DNA of 34,525 nt from Candidatus Poribacteria bacterium (GCA_022821495.1 JAJEDN010000091.1:1-34525); one strand, 5' to 3'; shown: positions 1 through 8,536, counted from the first letter of the stretch. Numbers and translations: made by a program. Notes: generated by a model not told the origin, from the sequence alone.

Positions 1-53
1 GAGATTAAAAGATCGTCACAAATCGTATAAACTGCTACAATAGTCAAGTCCAT
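1..53 (-). CDS. N-terminal fragment of a probable insertion-sequence transposase, cut by the window edge
   Basis: Reading leftwards from an ATG at 53-51 gives 17 codons (MDLTIVAVYTICDDLLI) before the sequence ends. The ATG is preceded by AAAGGAG at a 7-base spacing, a near ideal ribosome-binding site. From memory, the short hydrophobic start followed by a CDDLL-type motif resembles the beginning of IS982-like transposases, but 17 residues cannot prove this. No clear terminal inverted repeat was found between here and the next gene. It could instead be the start of any other protein. Confidence 0.4.
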   Translation of the reverse strand, partial: MDLTIVAVYTICDDLLI

Positions 54-201
54 GGGGTGCTCCTTTTGTTTTTGGGATAAAAACACTATAAAGGATATCC
101 CATGGATTTACAACTTGTTTATAGGTAGCAACTTGGGTTAATAGTAATAGATTTCGTCACGTTAATTTTTCTCCTTTATGTATTAAAGTTCAATATAGAA
201 A

Positions 202-570
202 TTAAGTCTCGCCTCGCATCAAAGATTCTACTTCAGGTAGAACTTGTGCAACCTCCGCCTGATCAACTCGGTCTGCGACGCTGCTATAACCCGCCGTGTG
301 AATCATCTCCACGAGGTTTTGTTTGAGTTGTTCAATCGTCCATGCGACTGAATCCGGCACACTCGCTTTATCGAGAGACCGTTGGTCATTCTTTCCGGCT
401 GGATCGTAGTGATAGTGTGGATCCTTGCGGAAGCAATCGAAGCGGAGCAGTTGAATATTTTCGCCGTCCGCTTCACCATAAACACGCACAGAAGGCCCGC
501 CGTCTGCTCCGAAATTACGCTCATCGACGTGGAGTTCAACACCACCGACTTCAAACACTTTTTCGCTCAT
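202..570 (-). CDS. Small conserved-looking hypothetical protein, 122 aa
   Basis: I do not recognise this protein with confidence. It is acidic and soluble, with no signal peptide or membrane segment. The first half looks like beta strands (a GGVELHVDE segment). The middle has a His/Tyr-rich stretch (DPHYHYDP) that could bind metal or a ligand. The second half looks helical. Two consecutive ATG codons are possible starts. The second (570-568) is preferred because GGAGG lies 6 bases upstream of it but only 3 upstream of the first. A good sigma-70 promoter sits just upstream (603-631), so it is probably transcribed alone and divergently from moaA. Confidence 0.75.
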   Translation of the reverse strand: MSEKVFEVGGVELHVDERNFGADGGPSVRVYGEADGENIQLLRFDCFRKDPHYHYDPAGKNDQRSLDKASVPDSVAWTIEQLKQNLVEMIHTAGYSSVADRVDQAEVAQVLPEVESLMRGET

Positions 571-602
571 CATTTCCCTCCAATTGCTAAAAATATAAAT
601 AT

Positions 603-631
603 ATTTTACACAAAAGTTATAGATATGTCAA
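603..631 (-). promoter_or_regulatory. Sigma-70-type promoter of the small hypothetical gene
   Basis: On the minus strand TTGACA (631-626) is separated by 17 bases from TAAAAT (608-603). This is a perfect -35 and a near-consensus -10. The predicted start near 596 leaves an untranslated leader of about 25 bases before the start at 570. Confidence 0.7.
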
Positions 632-683
632 CAAAAAGTTTGCAGTAGCACCAGACTACAATTCCTCTTATTTACCCAAAATC

Positions 684-709
684 TTTTTTATAGTTTTTAC
701 TATAAAAAA
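684..709. repeat. AT-rich perfect hairpin between divergent promoters
   Basis: An 11-bp perfect inverted repeat (TTTTTTATAGT and its complement) with a 4-base T loop lies immediately upstream of the moaA -35 box. The TATAGT/ACTATA core recurs in the inverted repeat at 9690-9806. It may be a remnant of the same small repeat, an UP-like element, or a structural separator of the two divergent promoters. Confidence 0.6.
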
Positions 710-711
710 AC

Positions 712-740
712 TTGCAAAAAGAATATCGATATGGTATACT
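712..740 (+). promoter_or_regulatory. Extended -10 promoter of moaA
   Basis: TTGCAA (712-717), a 17-base spacer, and TATACT (735-740) preceded by TGG. This is the same layout as the promoters at 18072, 21000, 25314 and 26511. The expected start is near 747, giving a leader of about 25 bases with no clear Shine-Dalgarno sequence before the moaA ATG. Confidence 0.75.
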
Positions 741-771
741 ATTAATAAATTCTGGACTTGTCTAAATTAAA

Positions 772-1767
772 ATGAAACAACAGATGCTCGACCGCTTTGG
801 GCGGATCCATACAAATCTTAGAATCTCAGTTACGGATGTCTGCAATTTTCGATGCATTTACTGTATGCCGGAAGACATGACCTTCATGCCAGACGCGGCA
901 CTAATGACTTTCGATGAGATCCTACAGCTCGCGCGCATTTTCGTCGCGTTAGGTGTTAACAAAGTCCGTATTACAGGGGGCGAACCACTTGTCCGTCCGG
1001 ACGTGCCAACACTCATAAAACGATTAGCGCAGTTAGAGGGTCTCAAAGACATTAGCCTCACAACGAATGGCATCGGGCTTATTAACCAAGCACAAGCACT
1101 TTATGATGCTGGACTCCGTCGGATTAATGTGAGTTTGGATACACTTAACGAAGCGAAGTTCGAGCAGATGACGCGTCGGAAGGTGCTCTCACGTGTGCTT
1201 AAAGGGCTTAAGACGGCGCACGACTGCGGATTCAATCCGATTAAAGTCAACGCTGTCGCGATGCGCGGCTTTACCGATGATGAGATCGTCGATTTAGCCA
1301 CCTTTGCCCGCAAAAATAACTATCAACTCCGGTTCATCGAATTTATGCCGCTTGATGCAGATGATGTCTGGGGTCGGAACATGTACGTCCCCGGCAAAGA
1401 GATTATCGAACAGATTAACGCTGTCTACCCGCTCACACCGGTAACCTTGAATGGTGAAGCAAAGAGCGATACTGCACAACGTTATCGGTTTTCAGATAAC
1501 GGGAACGAAGTCGGTGTTATACCCTCTGTGAGTGAACCGTTTTGTGAAAATTGTAACCGGGTCCGCCTCACTGCTGACGGGAAGTTTCGGACCTGTCTCT
1601 TCTCATTAACAGAAACGGATCTACTGACGCCATTGCGCGAAGGCGCAGCAGATGAAGTGATTACGGGCTTAATTCTTGATGCGGTTAAACAAAAAGAGGC
1701 AGGACACAAGATTAATGCCGAAGACTTTATTAAACCCGAAAGAAATATGTCGAGGATCGGCGGTTGA
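772..1767 (+). CDS. moaA: GTP 3',8-cyclase MoaA (molybdenum cofactor biosynthesis)
   Basis: This radical SAM enzyme converts GTP to 3',8-cyclo-7,8-dihydro-GTP, the first step of molybdopterin synthesis. The N-terminal cluster ligands are visible as C24, C28 and C31 (CNFRCIYC), followed by a SAM-binding GGEP motif. The second [4Fe-4S] site is C258, C261 and C275, the family spacing CX2CX13C. The protein ends in the conserved Gly-Gly tail. Its length (331 aa) is normal. No strong ribosome-binding site precedes the ATG at 772, and an ATG at 784 is an alternative. No other molybdopterin gene is nearby. Its position directly ahead of the SUF genes on the same strand fits its heavy need for Fe-S clusters, and no terminator is evident in the 93-base gap. 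Confidence 0.96.
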   Translation: MKQQMLDRFGRIHTNLRISVTDVCNFRCIYCMPEDMTFMPDAALMTFDEILQLARIFVALGVNKVRITGGEPLVRPDVPTLIKRLAQLEGLKDISLTTNGIGLINQAQALYDAGLRRINVSLDTLNEAKFEQMTRRKVLSRVLKGLKTAHDCGFNPIKVNAVAMRGFTDDEIVDLATFARKNNYQLRFIEFMPLDADDVWGRNMYVPGKEIIEQINAVYPLTPVTLNGEAKSDTAQRYRFSDNGNEVGVIPSVSEPFCENCNRVRLTADGKFRTCLFSLTETDLLTPLREGAADEVITGLILDAVKQKEAGHKINAEDFIKPERNMSRIGG

Positions 1768-1860
1768 GGTGCCTTCTACAGCGGCATGCGTGAGAATTCT
1801 ATCACGACGCAGACGTAAGAAAAAAGAACACGATATTTTTTAAGGAGTATAAACTAACGG

Positions 1861-2661
1861 ATGAGCATAGATTTGGCGATTAAAGACTTGCATATTAGTG
1901 TGCAAGGGAAACCAATTATCAAAGGATTAAATCTAACTGTAAAACAGGGTGAAATCCACGCGCTTATGGGTCCAAACGGGTCTGGAAAAAGCACCCTTGC
2001 CAAGGGGTTAATGGGACACCCGCTTTATGACATTGATTCTGGGAAAGTCGTTTTTAGTGGCGTTGATATTCTGGAATTGGAAGCGAATGAACGCGCGAGA
2101 CTCGGACTCTTCCTCGCCTTTCAGTATCCGACAGCGATTCCCGGAGTCAGTTTAGCGAATTTTCTACGGCTCGCTGTTAGCGCAGTCCGAGCAAAAAACG
2201 GAAACGAATCGGACAAAGATGGACTCATTCCGATGCGCGAATTCCGCCGTGAACTCCGCGAGAAGATGCAACAACTCGGTGTTGATGATTCTTTCGCGAG
2301 GCGCTACCTGAACGATGGATTTTCCGGCGGTGAAATGAAACGCGCTGAAATTCTACAACTCGCAATGCTTGAACCAAAAATCGCTATTCTCGACGAAACG
2401 GATTCTGGACTCGATATTGATGCTGTCCGAATCGTTGGTGAAAGCGTCAGTCAATTGATTGGACCGGACCTCGGCGTGCTAATTATCACGCACTACCCAC
2501 GTTTGTTGGACTACATCCGTCCGCAGTTCGTACATGTCCTACTTGATGGGAGAATTGTTGAATCGGGTGGATGGGAACTCACGCAGTTGTTAGAGGCAGA
2601 GGGCTACGATCCGATTCGCGAAAAACACGGTATTAAGGAGGAGCAAAATGGCGAAATCTGA
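1861..2661 (+). CDS. sufC: Fe-S cluster assembly ATPase SufC
   Basis: This is the cytoplasmic ABC-type ATPase of the SufBC2D scaffold complex; ATP binding drives conformational change in SufB/SufD during cluster assembly. Walker A is GPNGSGKST at residues 37-45. The SufC-specific signature region has [11 protein letters not shown], followed by Walker B ending in [11 protein letters not shown]. At 266 aa it is slightly longer than the usual 248-260, with a polar insert around residues 113-124. AAGGAG lies 13 bases before the ATG, a long spacing with no better start in frame. The 3' end overlaps sufB by 14 bases, so the two are translationally coupled. Confidence 0.97.
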   Translation: MSIDLAIKDLHISVQGKPIIKGLNLTVKQGEIHALMGPNGSGKSTLAKGLMGHPLYDIDSGKVVFSGVDILELEANERARLGLFLAFQYPTAIPGVSLANFLRLAVSAVRAKNGNESDKDGLIPMREFRRELREKMQQLGVDDSFARRYLNDGFSGGEMKRAEILQLAMLEPKIAILDETDSGLDIDAVRIVGESVSQLIGPDLGVLIITHYPRLLDYIRPQFVHVLLDGRIVESGGWELTQLLEAEGYDPIREKHGIKEEQNGEI

Positions 2662-4066
2662 AACGAACACTATGGAAGAAATTGGAATTAGCAATGATTA
2701 CCAATATGGGTTCCACGATGATGTTAAACCGACATTCAAATCCCGCAAGGGTTTGGACGAGGAAGTTATCAATCAGATGTGCGACATCAAAGGCGAACCC
2801 GACTGGATGCGCGAGTATCGGCTCAATGCTTACAAGATTTTCAAGCAGAAACCGATGACCAAATGGGGTGGCGATCTTTCGCAACTTGATTTCGACGACA
2901 TCTACTACTATGTTAAAGCCTCTGATCGAAGCGAGCGGAGTTGGGACGATGTACCCGACGATATCAAGAAAACGTTTGATCGGCTCGGCATCCCTGAAGC
3001 TGAACGGAAGTTCCTCGCAGGGGTCGGGGCACAGTACGACTCCGAAGTCGTCTACCATAACATCGTCGAAGAATTGGATAAAATTGGTGTCGTTTTCCTT
3101 GATACTGATACCGCTGTTAAAGAATACCCAGACTTGGTGAAGAAATACTTCGGTACAATCATCCCGTCTGCGGATAACCAGTTTGCAGCACTCAACAGCG
3201 CAGCCTGGAGTGGCGGTAGCTTCGTTTATGTGCCGCCCGGGGTAAAGGTCGAGTACCCACTGCAAGCCTATTTCCGTATCAATAGCGAAAACATGGGGCA
3301 GTTTGAGCGGACGCTCATCATTGCTGACGAAGGTTCACAAGTTCATTACGTTGAAGGGTGCACTGCACCTACATATAGCAGTGAATCCTTACACAGCGCG
3401 GTCGTTGAGATTGTTTGCATGAAAGGTTCGCGGGTCCGTTATACGACTATCCAGAATTGGGCGAACAATGTCTATAATCTCGTCACGAAGCGGGCATTTG
3501 CCTATGAAGACGCACAGATGGAATGGGTCGATGGGAACCTCGGCAGTAAGTTGACGATGAAGTATCCAAGTGTCTACATGATGGAACCCGGCGCTCGCGG
3601 CGATATTCTTTCGATCGCATTCGCCAGCAAAGGACAGCACCAAGACGCAGGTGCGAAAGTCTACCACTGCGCACCGCACACCACTTCACAGATTACCTCC
3701 AAGAGCATCAGTAAAGATGGCGGAAGATCGAGTTATCGCGGATGGGTTGATGTCGCGAAAGGTGCGAAAGGTTGTAAATCACACGTCGTTTGTGACGCTT
3801 TGATCCTTGACAAGGATTCCCGTTCGGATACCTATCCAGTTATCGAGATCGGTGAGAACGATACAAACATTGAACACGAGGCACGTGTCAGCAAAATCGG
3901 GGAAGAACAACTTTTCTACCTGATGAGCCGTGGGCTTTCGGAGGAAGAGGCCTCGACAATGATTGTGAATGGGTTTATTGAACCGCTCGTTAAGGAACTC
4001 CCGATGGAATATGCTGTGGAAATGAACCGTCTCATCCAACTCCAAATGGAAGGTTCAGTGGGTTAG
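2648..4066 (+). CDS. sufB: Fe-S cluster scaffold protein SufB
   Basis: This is the core scaffold subunit of SufBCD, on which the nascent cluster is built. The full length of 472 aa matches the family. The C-terminal half carries the conserved beta-helix and the LEHEA/IEHEA-type and [11 protein letters not shown] motifs. It resembles the Bacillus/cyanobacterial branch: the position equivalent to E. coli SufB Cys405 appears to be Ile here ([10 protein letters not shown]), while Cys residues occur upstream (GCKSHVVC). A strong GGAGG lies close before the ATG, inside the end of sufC. It is followed by a 148-base gap filled by a heptad inverted-repeat element before sufD. Confidence 0.97.
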   Translation: MAKSETNTMEEIGISNDYQYGFHDDVKPTFKSRKGLDEEVINQMCDIKGEPDWMREYRLNAYKIFKQKPMTKWGGDLSQLDFDDIYYYVKASDRSERSWDDVPDDIKKTFDRLGIPEAERKFLAGVGAQYDSEVVYHNIVEELDKIGVVFLDTDTAVKEYPDLVKKYFGTIIPSADNQFAALNSAAWSGGSFVYVPPGVKVEYPLQAYFRINSENMGQFERTLIIADEGSQVHYVEGCTAPTYSSESLHSAVVEIVCMKGSRVRYTTIQNWANNVYNLVTKRAFAYEDAQMEWVDGNLGSKLTMKYPSVYMMEPGARGDILSIAFASKGQHQDAGAKVYHCAPHTTSQITSKSISKDGGRSSYRGWVDVAKGAKGCKSHVVCDALILDKDSRSDTYPVIEIGENDTNIEHEARVSKIGEEQLFYLMSRGLSEEEASTMIVNGFIEPLVKELPMEYAVEMNRLIQLQMEGSVG

Positions 4067-4081
4067 AATAGTTATTAGTTG

Positions 4082-4229
4082 TTGGTTATAAGTTATAAGT
4101 TAAGAGCGTTTATTATCTTTTTTTCTCCCATCGGTGCCTCAATTTGGTAATGATGGACTACAAAAAGATAGGCAAGCATCAGAAACCAGACTTATAACTT
4201 ATAACTTATGACTCATGACTTATAACCAA
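4082..4229. repeat. Heptad-built inverted-repeat element A (sufB-sufD gap)
   Basis: Both ends consist of degenerate 7-base units (TAAGTTA-like on the left, ATAACTT/ATGACTT on the right) in inverted orientation. Perfect inverted matches are TTGGTTATAAGT (4082-4093) with 4218-4229, and a 15-base match between 4085-4099 and 4191-4205. The unique centre of about 85 bases contains ATCAGAAACC, which recurs in element C at 24161-24170. The right arm overlaps the apparent sufD start codon. Confidence 0.75.
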
Positions 4230-5609
4230 TCAAAGGATAACACAAAATTGCAAAACGGTCATTTTTCAAAAGAACTTCTTCAAAAAATAACAGCAACTGA
4301 GCCACAGTGGATGCGTGAGAAACGGTTGGAGGCTTACGCTCATTACGAATCTTTACCGATGCCACATACCACCGAAGATGATGTGTGGCGACGCACGGTT
4401 GATATGCGTACCCAAGACTATTGGCGACGTACTCGACGCTATCTCCGCGGTTTCGCACTCGAAAAGTATCATCCAAATGGTCTGACAAATGGTGAACACG
4501 CCTCAGAAAGCATTGACTATAATGGCGAAGAAACAGCAGACGTACTTGTCCAAGTTGATGGACAACTTCAACAAACCCCCGACGCTGAAGTCCTAAAAGA
4601 AAAAGGGGTCTATTTTGCGCATCTCCACACTGCACTGCAGGAACAACCGGAACTCCTCCGCGACTACTTCATGAACAAGGCAGTGACCTTGGAGACGACG
4701 TTAAAAAGCGGGAATATCGCGCAACACAACAAATTTGATGCGCTGCACGGTGCATTTTGGCAGGGTGGGTATCTGTTACACGTTCCGAAGGGCGTAAGCG
4801 TTGAAGTGCCACTTCGAGTCCATATCAAGATGTCCGAAGCGAATCAAGCCGACCTATCACATACGCTGATCATTGCTGAAGAAGGGAGTCAAGTTGTCGT
4901 TTTGGAGGATAATTCATCTACAACTTCAGACGCAACCGGTTTGCATAGCGGTGCTGTTGAAATTTTCGCTGGACAGAATGCGAACGTGACTTACGTACAG
5001 GCGCAACGTTGGAACCAGTCCGTCTGGAATTTCGCTTCACACCGAGCAATGGTTGCCAGAGATGCACAGCTCTGCTGGGTGACGGCTACGTTTGGGGGTA
5101 GGCTCAACAAGATCAACCAAGCCGTTGTTTTAGAGGGGGCAGGCGCGAACGCAAAAATGTTAGGGCTCGCTTTTACGGATGCGCGTCAGCACTTAGATGT
5201 TAGCACCGCACAGGAACACGTTTCACCGCATACCTCCAGCGATTTACTGTATCGGACTGTTCTCAAGGATAGAGCACAAACTGCATGGGGCGGGAACATT
5301 TACGTCTATCCATCGGCAAACCATACCGATGCCTACCAGAAGAACGATAATCTGCTGCTCAGTGAACGTGCACATGCCGATACTTTACCCGGATTGGAGA
5401 TCCAAGCACACGAAGTGCGTTGTACACACGGCGCAACCGCAGGAAAAATTGATGCCGAACAAGTTTTTTACCTAATGAGTCGTGGTTTACCTTATACGGA
5501 AGCAGAAAAATTGATTGTTGACGGATTTTTTGAACCCGTCATGGAACGTATCCCGTTAGAATCTGTGCGCGAAGAATTGGGTGCGTTAATTACACGTAAA
5601 CTTGAATAG
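4215..5609 (+). CDS. sufD: Fe-S cluster assembly protein SufD
   Basis: This is the SufB paralogue that partners SufB and SufC in the scaffold and is implicated in iron acquisition. The C-terminal region has the conserved RCTHGATAG segment, whose Cys and His match the functional C358/H360 pair of E. coli SufD. It is followed by [11 protein letters not shown] and a family-typical C-terminus. The start is uncertain. The ATG at 4215 lies inside the right arm of a repeat and has no ribosome-binding site. An in-frame TTG at 4248 has AAAGGA ten bases upstream and would give 453 aa. The N-terminal residues before about 12 are therefore doubtful. Confidence 0.95.
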   Translation: MTYNQSKDNTKLQNGHFSKELLQKITATEPQWMREKRLEAYAHYESLPMPHTTEDDVWRRTVDMRTQDYWRRTRRYLRGFALEKYHPNGLTNGEHASESIDYNGEETADVLVQVDGQLQQTPDAEVLKEKGVYFAHLHTALQEQPELLRDYFMNKAVTLETTLKSGNIAQHNKFDALHGAFWQGGYLLHVPKGVSVEVPLRVHIKMSEANQADLSHTLIIAEEGSQVVVLEDNSSTTSDATGLHSGAVEIFAGQNANVTYVQAQRWNQSVWNFASHRAMVARDAQLCWVTATFGGRLNKINQAVVLEGAGANAKMLGLAFTDARQHLDVSTAQEHVSPHTSSDLLYRTVLKDRAQTAWGGNIYVYPSANHTDAYQKNDNLLLSERAHADTLPGLEIQAHEVRCTHGATAGKIDAEQVFYLMSRGLPYTEAEKLIVDGFFEPVMERIPLESVREELGALITRKLE

Positions 5610-5610
5610 T

Positions 5611-5752
5611 TAGCCATCAGCCATCGGAAACCGTCAGCCGTCAGTTACGCTCTTGTGGTGGCTACACCTTCTGTCTCTACCACAGTACCCCGTCACTGAA
5701 AGCCGAAAGCCGATGGCTGATAGCCATCTTACTGAAAACTGATAACCGATAA
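5611..5752. repeat. Heptad-built inverted-repeat element B (sufD-grx gap)
   Basis: The left end reads as tandem 7-base units of the GCCATCA/CAGCCGT type, and the right end as AAGCCGA units. ATCAGCCATCGG at 5616-5627 is perfectly complementary to 5710-5721. A smaller inner pair, TGTGGT/ACCACA, lies in the centre. The AGCCGAAAGCCGA stretch is shared with element C at 24181. The element sits between two co-directional SUF genes. Confidence 0.75.
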
Positions 5753-5776
5753 CTACTAAAAAAGGAGCAACTCAAA

Positions 5777-6118
5777 ATGAGTCAACCGACAATTATCGCT
5801 TATATGAAGCCCGTCTGCGGATGGAGCAATGGTGTCCGTGCCATCTTCGCCAAATACGGTTTGGAATACGAAGATAGAGACATCATTAACAACGAAAACA
5901 ACTACCGTGAAATGGTTCAGAAGACACGCCAGCCTTACCAGCCGTGCGTCCAGATTGACGATGTAATGCTCGCCGATGTCAGCGGCGATGAAGTGGAACA
6001 CTACCTGGTTTCAGAAGGGATCGTCAAATCCAGCGATGCTGAAACCGATGTTCCGACGGATCAGGCGTGTGAAGACCATGGACCGTCTGCTGTTAATATC
6101 GGTTTCCCAAGCCGATAG
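5777..6118 (+). CDS. Glutaredoxin-like protein, CGWS active site
   Basis: The 113-aa protein has a thioredoxin/glutaredoxin fold. Its putative redox site is C14-G15-W16-S17, a monothiol arrangement because the second Cys is Ser. The segment expected to hold the cis-Pro is QPC, placing a second Cys next to it, followed by VMLADVSGDEV in place of the usual glutathione-contact region. Monothiol glutaredoxins can carry or deliver [2Fe-2S] clusters, and the location between sufD and sufS supports a cluster carrier or thiol-repair role. The C-terminal 25 residues are a polar tail beyond the fold. AAAGGAG precedes the ATG at a workable spacing. Confidence 0.88.
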   Translation: MSQPTIIAYMKPVCGWSNGVRAIFAKYGLEYEDRDIINNENNYREMVQKTRQPYQPCVQIDDVMLADVSGDEVEHYLVSEGIVKSSDAETDVPTDQACEDHGPSAVNIGFPSR

Positions 6119-6190
6119 TGTATTTAATCGATCTCCAATAGCAGGCACGCTCAAAAGAGTGTGCTTGCTTCGCATAAGGTGATAAACAGA

Positions 6191-7438
6191 ATGCATGCTG
6201 CACACTTTCGTCCGCTTGATGTGGAAAGCATCCGTAAAGATTTTCCGATCTTCGCGACAGAACCGCCGTTGGCTTTTCTCGATAACGCCGCGTCAACACA
6301 GACACCGCGTCCGGTTGTTGACGCGATGGATGCCTATTACGACACCTATCGTTCCAATATCCATCGCGGTATCTATCGTATCTCAGAAGAGGCAACGGAG
6401 CAGTATGAGCGCGCGAGAGAGAAAGTGGCACAACTGATTAACGCGCCTCGCACGCGCCAAGTCATCTTTACGCGGAATACAACGGAATCTATTAACCTTA
6501 TCGCTTATAGTTGGGGCACCGCGAACATTCAGGAAGGCGATGAAATTGTCCTTACTGTTATGGAACACCATAGCAATCTCGTGCCTTGGCAGCTGCTGGC
6601 CCAGCGGACAGGTGCGGTCCTCCGGTTCCTTGAAATTACCGACGAGGGGTTACTTGATTTCACGCAACTTCGCGAGGTGCTCACCGAAAAAACGAAACTC
6701 GTCGCGATGGGACACGTTTCTAATGTACTCGGAACCATCAATCCGATTCAGTCTGTGATTGAGGCTGCGCACGCTGTGGGCGCGAAAGTGGTCGTCGATG
6801 CAGCGCAATCGGTCCCCCATTTTCACGTGGATGTTCAACAACTTGACTGCGATTTTCTTGCGTTTTCAGGACATAAGATGTGTGGACCAACGGGCATCGG
6901 CGTATTATACGGTAAATTAGAATTCCTTGAAGAGATGCCCCCCTTCCTCGGTGGCGGTTCGATGATTCGGAGTGTTGAACGGGATGTATCCAGTTATGCA
7001 GAACTCCCAGCAAAATTCGAGGCAGGAACTCCAAGCATCGCTGAAGCCATTGGACTTGGGCACGCTGTGGATTACATCACACAGGCAAACTTAGCAGCAA
7101 TTCACGTTCATGAACAAGAACTCCTAAAATACGCACATCAACGCTTAAAAGAAATCGAAGGTATTACTCTCTACGGACCGTCCGCACCGCATCAAAAAAT
7201 GGGCGTTATCTCATTCAATATGGAGGGCATCCACCCGCATGACGTGGCTGGTGTTTTAGATACGCACGGCGTTGCTATCCGCGCAGGACATCACTGTGCC
7301 CAACCTCTCATGAAGCGATTGGATGTTATTGCTACCGTCCGTGCCAGTTTTTATCTCTATAACACAATCGAAGACGTGGACAGGTTATATGATGGACTCT
7401 GTAGAGCACAAAAACTCATGACCCGGAGAAAGCAATGA
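6191..7438 (+). CDS. sufS: Cysteine desulfurase SufS (class II)
   Basis: This PLP enzyme removes sulfur from L-cysteine as a persulfide and supplies it to the SUF scaffold. The PLP lysine is K229 in SGHKMCGPTG. The persulfide Cys is C369 in RAGHHCAQPL, the short class II loop typical of SufS. At 415 aa the length is standard. The start at 6191 is chosen because AAGGTG lies 10 bases upstream and the family begins near here; a GTG at 6161 would add ten unlikely residues. The stop overlaps the sufU start (ATGA), consistent with SufU being the direct sulfur acceptor. Confidence 0.97.
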   Translation: MHAAHFRPLDVESIRKDFPIFATEPPLAFLDNAASTQTPRPVVDAMDAYYDTYRSNIHRGIYRISEEATEQYERAREKVAQLINAPRTRQVIFTRNTTESINLIAYSWGTANIQEGDEIVLTVMEHHSNLVPWQLLAQRTGAVLRFLEITDEGLLDFTQLREVLTEKTKLVAMGHVSNVLGTINPIQSVIEAAHAVGAKVVVDAAQSVPHFHVDVQQLDCDFLAFSGHKMCGPTGIGVLYGKLEFLEEMPPFLGGGSMIRSVERDVSSYAELPAKFEAGTPSIAEAIGLGHAVDYITQANLAAIHVHEQELLKYAHQRLKEIEGITLYGPSAPHQKMGVISFNMEGIHPHDVAGVLDTHGVAIRAGHHCAQPLMKRLDVIATVRASFYLYNTIEDVDRLYDGLCRAQKLMTRRKQ

Positions 7439-7824
7439 ACATATATCAGGAAGACCTGCTTGACCATTACGAGAATCCGAGCAACTACGGGACATTGCCG
7501 AATCCTGATATTTCACACGAGGAAGACAATCCGCTTTGTGGTGATCAGATTCGCATTGATCTGATGGTTGAAGACGATAAGATCAAAGAGGTCCGTTTCA
7601 GTGGACACGGTTGTACAATTAGTCTGGCGGCTGCCTCTATGTTAACTGAGAAGATTAAAGGCAAAAGTCTTGAGGAAGTCAAGCAGCTCTCAAAAGACGA
7701 CATTTTGGATATGGTCGGTATCCCTTTGGGACCTGTTCGTCTCAAATGTGCTTTGTTGGCTCTTAAAGTCCTTAAAGCTGGTGCGTATGGTATTCATGCG
7801 TGGCCCGGCGAAGAAAATGAGTAG
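7435..7824 (+). CDS. sufU: SufU/IscU-family sulfur-transfer or scaffold protein
   Basis: This is the sulfur acceptor from SufS and/or scaffold protein. The three family cysteines are C35 (with D37), C60 and C105. The residue before the last Cys is Lys (K104), as in SufU, rather than the His of IscU. At 129 aa it is shorter than Bacillus SufU (about 147 aa). The 18-20 residue insert that normally precedes the third Cys in SufU seems absent, an IscU-like feature. It is translationally coupled to sufS by a 4-base overlap. The family assignment is firm; the subtype is less so. Confidence 0.93.
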   Translation: MNIYQEDLLDHYENPSNYGTLPNPDISHEEDNPLCGDQIRIDLMVEDDKIKEVRFSGHGCTISLAAASMLTEKIKGKSLEEVKQLSKDDILDMVGIPLGPVRLKCALLALKVLKAGAYGIHAWPGEENE

Positions 7825-7834
7825 TAAGGAAACT

Positions 7835-8146
7835 ATGCCAGAATTCTATAAAGTTGCAAAAGTGAATGAAGTGCCGCCCGGCACGAAAAAATTGGTTGAA
7901 GTAGATTTCGTCCCCGTGCTACTCTTTAACGTGGAAGGCGAGTTTTACGCGATGGAAGACGTTTGCACACATGACAACGGTCCTTTAGGTGAAGGTTGGT
8001 TCAAGGGCGACGAGATAGAATGTCCTCGACACGGTGCACGCTTTTGTGTGAAAACCGGGGAACCGCTCTGTATGCCTGCTGTGGAGCCTGTGGAATGTTA
8101 CGCCGTTAAGATTGAAGGTGATGATATCTTGGTCAGTGTTGACTGA
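7835..8146 (+). CDS. Rieske [2Fe-2S] ferredoxin
   Basis: This 103-aa single-domain Rieske protein resembles the ferredoxin subunits of non-heme iron oxygenases. Cluster ligands are C44 and H46 (CTHDNGPLGEG) and C63 and H66 (CPRHG). It has no signal peptide or membrane anchor, so it is cytoplasmic. Rieske genes of this type are known neighbours of SUF genes in several phyla, and electron supply to cluster assembly is the likely role. The start at 7835 has AAGGA 4 bases upstream. An in-frame ATG at 7817 overlapping the end of sufU has no such site. Confidence 0.92.
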   Translation: MPEFYKVAKVNEVPPGTKKLVEVDFVPVLLFNVEGEFYAMEDVCTHDNGPLGEGWFKGDEIECPRHGARFCVKTGEPLCMPAVEPVECYAVKIEGDDILVSVD

Positions 8147-8176
8147 TGAATGCTTGGTCTTATAGGAGGAACTCAA

Positions 8177-8479
8177 ATGGTATCGGCAGAATCTATATTA
8201 GAAACGATCAAAGAAAACATTATTGACCCAGAACTCGGCATCAACATCGTTGATATGGGGCTTATCTATGGCGTGGATATCAATGACACTACTGTTGATA
8301 TTACCATGACCTTGACGAGTCCCGGATGTCCTGCTGGTGGGCAGATTGTCAACGGTGCCCAGCACGTCACACAGCAAATGGATGGTGTTAACGAAGTCAA
8401 TGTTAATGTCGTCTGGGACCCACGTTGGACGCCAGAGATGATGAGCGAAGACGCAAAGGACGAACTCGGCATCTTTTAA
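8177..8479 (+). CDS. sufT: SufT/MIP18-family (DUF59) Fe-S maturation protein
   Basis: This is a 100-aa DUF59 protein of the kind encoded in many SUF operons and related to eukaryotic MIP18/CIA2 and PaaD. The hallmarks DPELGINIVDMGLIY (residues 17-31) and TSPGCPAG with the conserved C51 are present. The family is linked to maturation and cluster transfer to client enzymes. The C-terminus WDPRWTPEMMSEDAKDELG is the usual conserved end. AGGAGG lies 7 bases before the ATG at 8177. Confidence 0.93.
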   Translation: MVSAESILETIKENIIDPELGINIVDMGLIYGVDINDTTVDITMTLTSPGCPAGGQIVNGAQHVTQQMDGVNEVNVNVVWDPRWTPEMMSEDAKDELGIF

Positions 8480-8536
8480 TAGTAGTAGGCACGCTTCGTG
8501 TGTCGCAACTCGCAAACTATAAATCAGCGTGACTCC

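Noticed and set aside
1768..1860. Operator for an iron-sulfur regulator ahead of sufC (CGTGA...TCACG at 1789-1806 around AGAATTCT)
   Set aside because: The arms are only 5 bases and the inner palindrome is off centre. No regulator gene is nearby, so it is not distinguishable from chance.
7670..7834. N-terminal extension of the Rieske protein overlapping sufU
   Set aside because: The extra residues are sufU read in another frame. Homology and a ribosome-binding site place the start at 7835.
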